From: Planctomycetaceae bacterium
Lineage (GTDB): Bacteria > Planctomycetota > Planctomycetia > Pirellulales > PALSA-1355
Reading direction: 5' to 3'
Length of the DNA stretch: 17,074 nt
Assembly (NCBI GenBank): GCA_005773095.1
Contig: SXHT01000152.1
Location: 1-17,074 of the forward strand
This document shows, piece after piece, positions 13,512 to 17,074 of this stretch. The translations under genes and the position numbers were made by a program. Position 1 is the first letter of the stretch, and each line of letters begins with the position of its first letter. Under the pieces are notes generated by a model, which saw only the letters and a program-made list of their open reading frames with translations, was not told the origin of the DNA and ran no database searches.

Positions 13512-14903
13512 TTGATGTGTACGACTATGGCCGGCGTGATGCTGCTCTTGATGGGCCTCACCGGGCTCGGTTCGGCCGTGCGATTCATCCCGCGACCGGT
13601 GACCATCGGCTTCACCAATGGCATTGCGGTGCTGATCGCCTCCACGCAGATCAAAGACTTTTTTGGCCTGAGTGTCGACCCCGTGCCGAGCGAGTTCTTG
13701 CCGCGGATGGTGACGTTCGCGCGCAGCGCGGCCACCTTTAATGTCCCCAGCACGCTTGTCGCAGCGGCGACTCTGGCCATCCTGCTGTTGTGGCCACGCG
13801 TCACCAAGCGGGTGCCTGGTTCCATTGTGGCAATGTTGCTGGCGACGATCGCTTGTGTCGTATTTGCAGTGCCCGTGGAAACAATTGGCAGTAAGTTCGG
13901 CGGCATTCCCACCGGACTGCCGCAGATGGCTCTGCCCGAGTTTCGCGCGGACTTGATCATGCCCCTCATACCCTCGGCGTTCACCGTGGCCATGCTCGCT
14001 GCGATCGAGAGTCTGCTCTCCGCGGTGGTGGCAGACAACATGAGCGGCGACCGGCACAAGCCCGATATTGAACTGGTCGCCCAGGGGGCTGCCAACGTGG
14101 CGGTTTCGATGTTCGGTGGCATCCCCGCAACCGGCGCAATCGCCTGCACGGCCACGAACATTCGCTGCGGCGCCACTTCGCCCGTGTCGGGCATAGTGCA
14201 TTCGCTCACGCTGCTGGCGATTGTGCTAGTCGCGGCGCCGTTGGCGCGATTCATCCCGCTGCCGACCTTGGCCGCGATTCTGATGGTCGTGGCCTGCCAC
14301 ATGGGCGAATGGAAGCATGTACCCGCGATTCTGCGACTGTCGGCAGCGGACGTGCTGGTCTGGGTCGCAACTTTCTCATTAACGGTGTTCGCTGATCTGA
14401 CGGTGGCGGTGGAAGTGGGTGTGGTGCTGGCGGCGCTACTTTACATTCAACGCGTTTCGTCGACGACGACGGTGGCGTCGGTGACGGAAGACGACATCCG
14501 CGAGGGCGGAGCCCACGTGCTGGCCGACAAGTACATCCCGCCCTACGTCAGCGTGATTCGCGTGCATGGGCCGTTTCTGTTCGGCGCGACGGAGAAATTG
14601 GAGGAGGCAACCGGGGACCTCACGAAATTTGGGCCGGTCGTCGTGCTGAAGCTCTCGCACATGACGGCGCTCGATGGCACGGGCGTCCACGCGATGGAGG
14701 CCGTCGCGACGCGGGTACTTGAATCGGGCCGATCACTAGTTGTCTGCGGGGCCAAGCCGCAACCGCTGGAGTTGATCGAGCGATCCAAGTTGGTGCAAAT
14801 CATCAACCGCCGCAACGTGCAACCGCACCTCGACGCCGCGCTCGAGCGAGCGGCCATCATTTACGGCGGATTCGACAACCCGCACATCCGTGTGCTCGTC
14901 TGA
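13512..14903 (+). CDS. SulP anion transporter, main piece with STAS domain (463 codons)
   Basis: This piece holds the rest of the SulP transporter: the membrane core (MLLLMGLTGLGSAVRFIPRP, VTIGFTNGIAVLIASTQIKD and later helices, including GGIPATGAIACTATNIRCGA) and a C-terminal cytoplasmic STAS domain. The STAS domain begins at about YVSVIRVHGPFLFGATEKLE and includes the LDGTGVHAM loop, where STAS domains often have a regulatory Ser/Thr. It is in the same frame as 13209-13508; read through the TAA, the full protein would be 564 codons, the normal SulP size. Possible restarts are TTG at 13512 and ATG at 13515, directly after the stop, so reinitiation giving two polypeptides is conceivable. No other defect is visible, so the interruption is recent or an error. 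The transported anion cannot be told. Confidence 0.88.
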   Translation: MMCTTMAGVMLLLMGLTGLGSAVRFIPRPVTIGFTNGIAVLIASTQIKDFFGLSVDPVPSEFLPRMVTFARSAATFNVPSTLVAAATLAILLLWPRVTKRVPGSIVAMLLATIACVVFAVPVETIGSKFGGIPTGLPQMALPEFRADLIMPLIPSAFTVAMLAAIESLLSAVVADNMSGDRHKPDIELVAQGAANVAVSMFGGIPATGAIACTATNIRCGATSPVSGIVHSLTLLAIVLVAAPLARFIPLPTLAAILMVVACHMGEWKHVPAILRLSAADVLVWVATFSLTVFADLTVAVEVGVVLAALLYIQRVSSTTTVASVTEDDIREGGAHVLADKYIPPYVSVIRVHGPFLFGATEKLEEATGDLTKFGPVVVLKLSHMTALDGTGVHAMEAVATRVLESGRSLVVCGAKPQPLELIERSKLVQIINRRNVQPHLDAALERAAIIYGGFDNPHIRVLV

Positions 14904-14905
14904 CG

Positions 14906-15058
14906 TCACGCCAGACTGTACAATTTCGGGCCCACGTGTTCGGTAACCACTTCCCCGAACAGCGTGAAGGCGTTGGCGTCGTAGATCGTCACCGGCAACA
15001 ATTGGCCGATTTGGCGGCGGAATCCGTCTCAGACAAAACTGCCGTTGAAAACCACGCC
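14906..15058 (-). pseudogene. miaB: Relic of the MiaB C-terminal TRAM domain
   Basis: Read on the minus strand from 15058, the frame gives GVVFNGSFV, then a TGA at 15029-15031, then DGFRRQIGQLLPVTIYDANA and FTLFGEVVTEHVGPKLYSLA before a natural TGA at 14906-14908. This matches the end of MiaB, the radical-SAM tRNA methylthiotransferase: the TRAM domain reads VVF(N/D)G...xLIGQLLPVxIYDAxxxTLFGxVV. No radical-SAM part is present; upstream is the end of an unrelated HEAT-like gene. It is thus a 51-codon fragment with an internal stop. It lies tail-to-tail with SulP, whose stop is 2 bases away. It may mark a recombination junction; the working miaB should be elsewhere. Confidence 0.75.
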
Positions 15059-15061
15059 TGA

Positions 15062-16213
15062 CTACTTTGAGCTTGATTGCCGTTTGATGAGCAGCGATTC
15101 GTCGATCGATGTAGGAGTGGGCGCATATTGTTCGTCGGGGAACTGATAGCTTTTTAGATTCGCGATTCCCTTGCCGGCGCGGAAGCCAAATTCGTGCGGC
15201 GTGATCTCCGCGAAGACGCCTCGTTCGCCCTCTTCTAGTACACCTTGCAGTAGGAAGACCTCTTTGCAGATGTTGGGTTGCGATGCCAGGCCGCAGATTC
15301 TGAGCCGGACCGGCGGTTCGAGCTTCTCGATGCCGTCGGGAGTCACGTGGTGGAGGGTCCAATCGAAGTCGGTTGCCAGCCCAGCTCGACGGACTCGATC
15401 GGTGCCGTCTTTGAGCAGGAATTCCGGCGAGTCGAGATTGATCACAAACTCGGCCACATAGTTTTCCTGCTCAACTGCCGTTTTCGGTTGAGTTTCTCGC
15501 CACTCCCTAATTCTCCGCTGGACACCTTCGTTCATGAAGCGAAAGGACTGATCTTCCTTGTCTGTCAGTTGCTTGGGTGTCATTGGTGGTGGCGGCGGTA
15601 GTTCGGGCCAATCGGGTTGACCTTTTCGGTGAAATTGGAAACCGGGCGGGAACATCTCTCTTGTGACCGGTGGCTCGGCAATCTTGAATTGCTGTCCGTT
15701 GCGAATGGCCTCACGGTTGGCGTCGATGAACCCGTGCCAGGCGTTCTGGATGCCCGGCAGGATTTTGGTCCAATCGTCGATGCTGTTCGAGCCATAGCCG
15801 CCCTGATGTTGAATGACTCCGTCAATCAACAGACCTAACAAGACCATGTTACGGTCGTTGGAGCCATGACCCATGCGGCGAACGCAAATCTCCAGCCGCC
15901 GATCGTTCTCGATGCTGCATTCTGCGGCGGACCGAAAAGGGGCTCGCAGCAGCCAATCATTTTCCGTCCTTTCGAGCAAATTGACGAGGGGCGGGCCGAA
16001 TGCGCTCAGCTTCGCTTTGTAGGCCAAGTCGCAGGCGGCTCCTTGCACCGGCTCGAGGTCGTCCTTGATCGCCTCCGCGATGAGCGCCACGGTTGCATCA
16101 TCCAGCGGCAACGGCAGGTTCTGCACTGCCACGGCGCGGATAAACGGTATCTCGTGTTTGAGCAGGCCGCGTACGGTGTCCTGCCAACCCTCTGGCCGAA
16201 AGTTTTCGTTCAA
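15062..16213 (-). CDS. HEAT-like repeat protein, C-terminal piece after an in-frame TAA (383 codons)
   Basis: This piece starts at a TTG (16213) but the frame is open back to the TAA at 16349-16351, and the translation of the intervening 45 codons (EAYLRPANASDRLADASREF and onward) looks like protein, not random sequence. Helical HEAT-like repeats continue from the upstream piece (VRGLLKHEIPFIRAVAVQNL and LEPVQGAACDLAYKAKLSAF). A Pro-rich linker follows (LPPPPPMTPKQ, near residues 205-215), then a C-terminal, probably beta-rich domain (YVAEFVINLDSPEFLLKDGT, and a later CGLASQPNICKEVFLL). No enzymatic motif was recognised. It is best read as the second half of one gene beginning beyond the right edge. 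Function unknown; the HEAT fold suggests protein-protein contacts. Confidence 0.7.
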   Translation of the reverse strand: MNENFRPEGWQDTVRGLLKHEIPFIRAVAVQNLPLPLDDATVALIAEAIKDDLEPVQGAACDLAYKAKLSAFGPPLVNLLERTENDWLLRAPFRSAAECSIENDRRLEICVRRMGHGSNDRNMVLLGLLIDGVIQHQGGYGSNSIDDWTKILPGIQNAWHGFIDANREAIRNGQQFKIAEPPVTREMFPPGFQFHRKGQPDWPELPPPPPMTPKQLTDKEDQSFRFMNEGVQRRIREWRETQPKTAVEQENYVAEFVINLDSPEFLLKDGTDRVRRAGLATDFDWTLHHVTPDGIEKLEPPVRLRICGLASQPNICKEVFLLQGVLEEGERGVFAEITPHEFGFRAGKGIANLKSYQFPDEQYAPTPTSIDESLLIKRQSSSK

Positions 16214-16348
16214 ACCCAGGCCTACGAGCAGAGCAACTGCTTCTCCTGGCGTCGCGGCCGAGACAGGCGGCTGAGCCCCGCGACGAATGAATTCACGACT
16301 CGCGTCAGCAAGTCGATCCGACGCATTCGCTGGACGAAGATAGGCCTC

Positions 16349-16351
16349 TTA
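16349..16351 (-). other. In-frame TAA joining the two HEAT-like pieces
   Basis: On the minus strand the codons read CGA GTC GAA TAA GAG GCC TAT. The upstream open frame (17074 to 16352) and the downstream one (16348 to 15065) are in the same frame, with no other stop for about 670 codons. A CAA or GAA codon changed to TAA by one substitution would explain it. Confidence 0.75.
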
Positions 16352-17074
16352 TTCGACTCGGTGATTTTTGTACTTCACAAGTACGCGATCCATGACATCG
16401 ATCAGTGCCGGAATGTCGTCCTTGCTACCAAGGGACTGAATTAACCAGGCGCCTCGAATAATGCCCTCGCGGTCGTCTCCGGCCAGCAATTTCCAGACGG
16501 GTTTCATCGCCGCCTTTCGTAACTCGTCCGTCCAGGATCGGTCGAATAGGTAACTGGTACGCGACGGTGGTCTGTCAAACTTGTGCGAGATTCGATGGAG
16601 CAGCAGGTCACCCGCCTCGGCTGCGATTGCAGGGTTGTCTTGCTCCATCAACTCCAACAGCGCGGCCGTTGCTTCGGGAAACGCCATGGCGCCGATCGCC
16701 TCCAAACCGCGGGCGTCACCCTTTTGCGACAACTTTTTCATGATGGGCAAATAAACCGGGTATCGGAGTAACTCGAAATCAGCGAACGGCCGGCCTCGCT
16801 TGCCCCAGGTATGGTTGGAATCGGTTGGCATCGCGAGCATCGCATCGACGACCTGGCGAGCCTGCTCTTCGTTCGGCATAGCAAAGCGAATGATCGCGGT
16901 CACGACAGGCGCCTCGCGGGGCGCGGGAGGAATGTCGCTCGAATTGCGGTCTGTCCAAGCGCGCAAGGCTTCACGTTTCTCCCAGCCCAGATCGTGGTAC
17001 ACTTTGACCGTGTATATTCCCGGCTCGAACTCTCGGTAGCGCATGAGCTGGAGATCTTCGCAAAACTCCTGGTC
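16349..17074 (-). CDS. HEAT-like repeat protein, upstream piece, cut by right window edge
   Basis: The frame is open from the window edge (17074, reading DQEFCEDLQL) through to the TAA at 16349-16351, so the true start is outside; the ATG at 17044 is internal. The first 80 residues look like an extracellular-type beta domain (FEPGIYTVKVYHDLGWEKRE), followed by helical HEAT-like repeats (GLEAIGAMAFPEATAALLEL, IAAEAGDLLLHRISH, GIIRGAWLIQSLGSKDDIPA). Repeats of this kind with alternating IPALIDVMDR segments continue in the next piece. No signal peptide can be judged because the N-terminus is missing. No catalytic motif is visible. The gene resembles large planctomycete HEAT proteins of unknown role. 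The 3' end runs in frame into 15062-16213. Confidence 0.72.
   Translation of the reverse strand, partial: DQEFCEDLQLMRYREFEPGIYTVKVYHDLGWEKREALRAWTDRNSSDIPPAPREAPVVTAIIRFAMPNEEQARQVVDAMLAMPTDSNHTWGKRGRPFADFELLRYPVYLPIMKKLSQKGDARGLEAIGAMAFPEATAALLELMEQDNPAIAAEAGDLLLHRISHKFDRPPSRTSYLFDRSWTDELRKAAMKPVWKLLAGDDREGIIRGAWLIQSLGSKDDIPALIDVMDRVLVKYKNHRVE

Noticed and set aside
15029..15031. TGA in the MiaB relic as a selenocysteine codon
   Set aside because: The position is not a redox site in the TRAM domain, no SECIS-like hairpin is evident, and the rest of MiaB is missing.
1..17074. Defence system, CRISPR array, prophage, integron or biosynthetic cluster
   Set aside because: No regularly spaced repeats, no transposase, integrase, nuclease-helicase pairs or megasynthase genes were found; most genes are housekeeping or common metabolic types.

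Overview
The window is GC-rich bacterial chromosome and reads like a planctomycete, probably of the Pirellulales type. This is an inference from several things seen together: a secreted redoxin / cytochrome c / copper-monooxygenase fusion, a planctomycete-like 85-residue helical protein, a stray PEP-CTERM tail, intergenic spaces filled with short palindromic repeats, and variable use of Shine-Dalgarno sites. No rRNA, tRNA, CRISPR array, transposase or phage gene was found. No gap between genes exceeds 300 bases.

Layout. Bases 1-693 (minus) hold the N-terminal part of the lipid II flippase MurJ, cut by the window edge. Diverging from it are a small conserved helical protein (856-1113) and a large exported three-domain oxidoreductase-like protein (1376-3271). 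Then come the flavin-dependent thymidylate synthase ThyX (3448-4353) and a CaMKII-association-domain/SnoaL-like protein (4422-4814). Bases 4962-7808 form an elongation factor P module: EpmA and EF-P on the minus strand and EpmB diverging on the plus strand. EpmB would make (R)-beta-lysine, EpmA would attach it to Lys34 of EF-P, and modified EF-P would relieve ribosome stalling at proline runs. A 26-bp perfect palindrome lies between efp and epmB, and a ~135-bp inverted-repeat element lies between efp and epmA. A metallophosphoesterase (8069-8866) follows, preceded by a broken fragment of a PQQ/beta-propeller gene.

Bases 8885-12425 (minus) are a tight three-gene operon: acetyl-CoA C-acetyltransferase-type thiolase, PhaB/FabG-type reductase and acyl-CoA synthetase. 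The first pair overlaps by 4 bases and the second pair is 2 bases apart. It suggests short-chain 3-hydroxyacyl-CoA metabolism, possibly polyhydroxybutyrate precursors, although no polymer synthase is present here.

The right third (12430-17074) looks eroded. It contains an orphan PEP-CTERM tail, a retropepsin-like aspartic protease (12704-13138) that is intact, a SulP anion transporter interrupted by one in-frame TAA (13509-13511), a relic of the MiaB TRAM domain with an in-frame TGA (14906-15058), and a HEAT-like protein interrupted by one in-frame TAA (16349-16351) that runs off the right edge. All 14 natural gene ends visible here use TGA or TAG; the two interruptions are both TAA. Recent nonsense mutation or assembly error is the simplest reading, but the two TAA codons are the most checkable oddity in the window.
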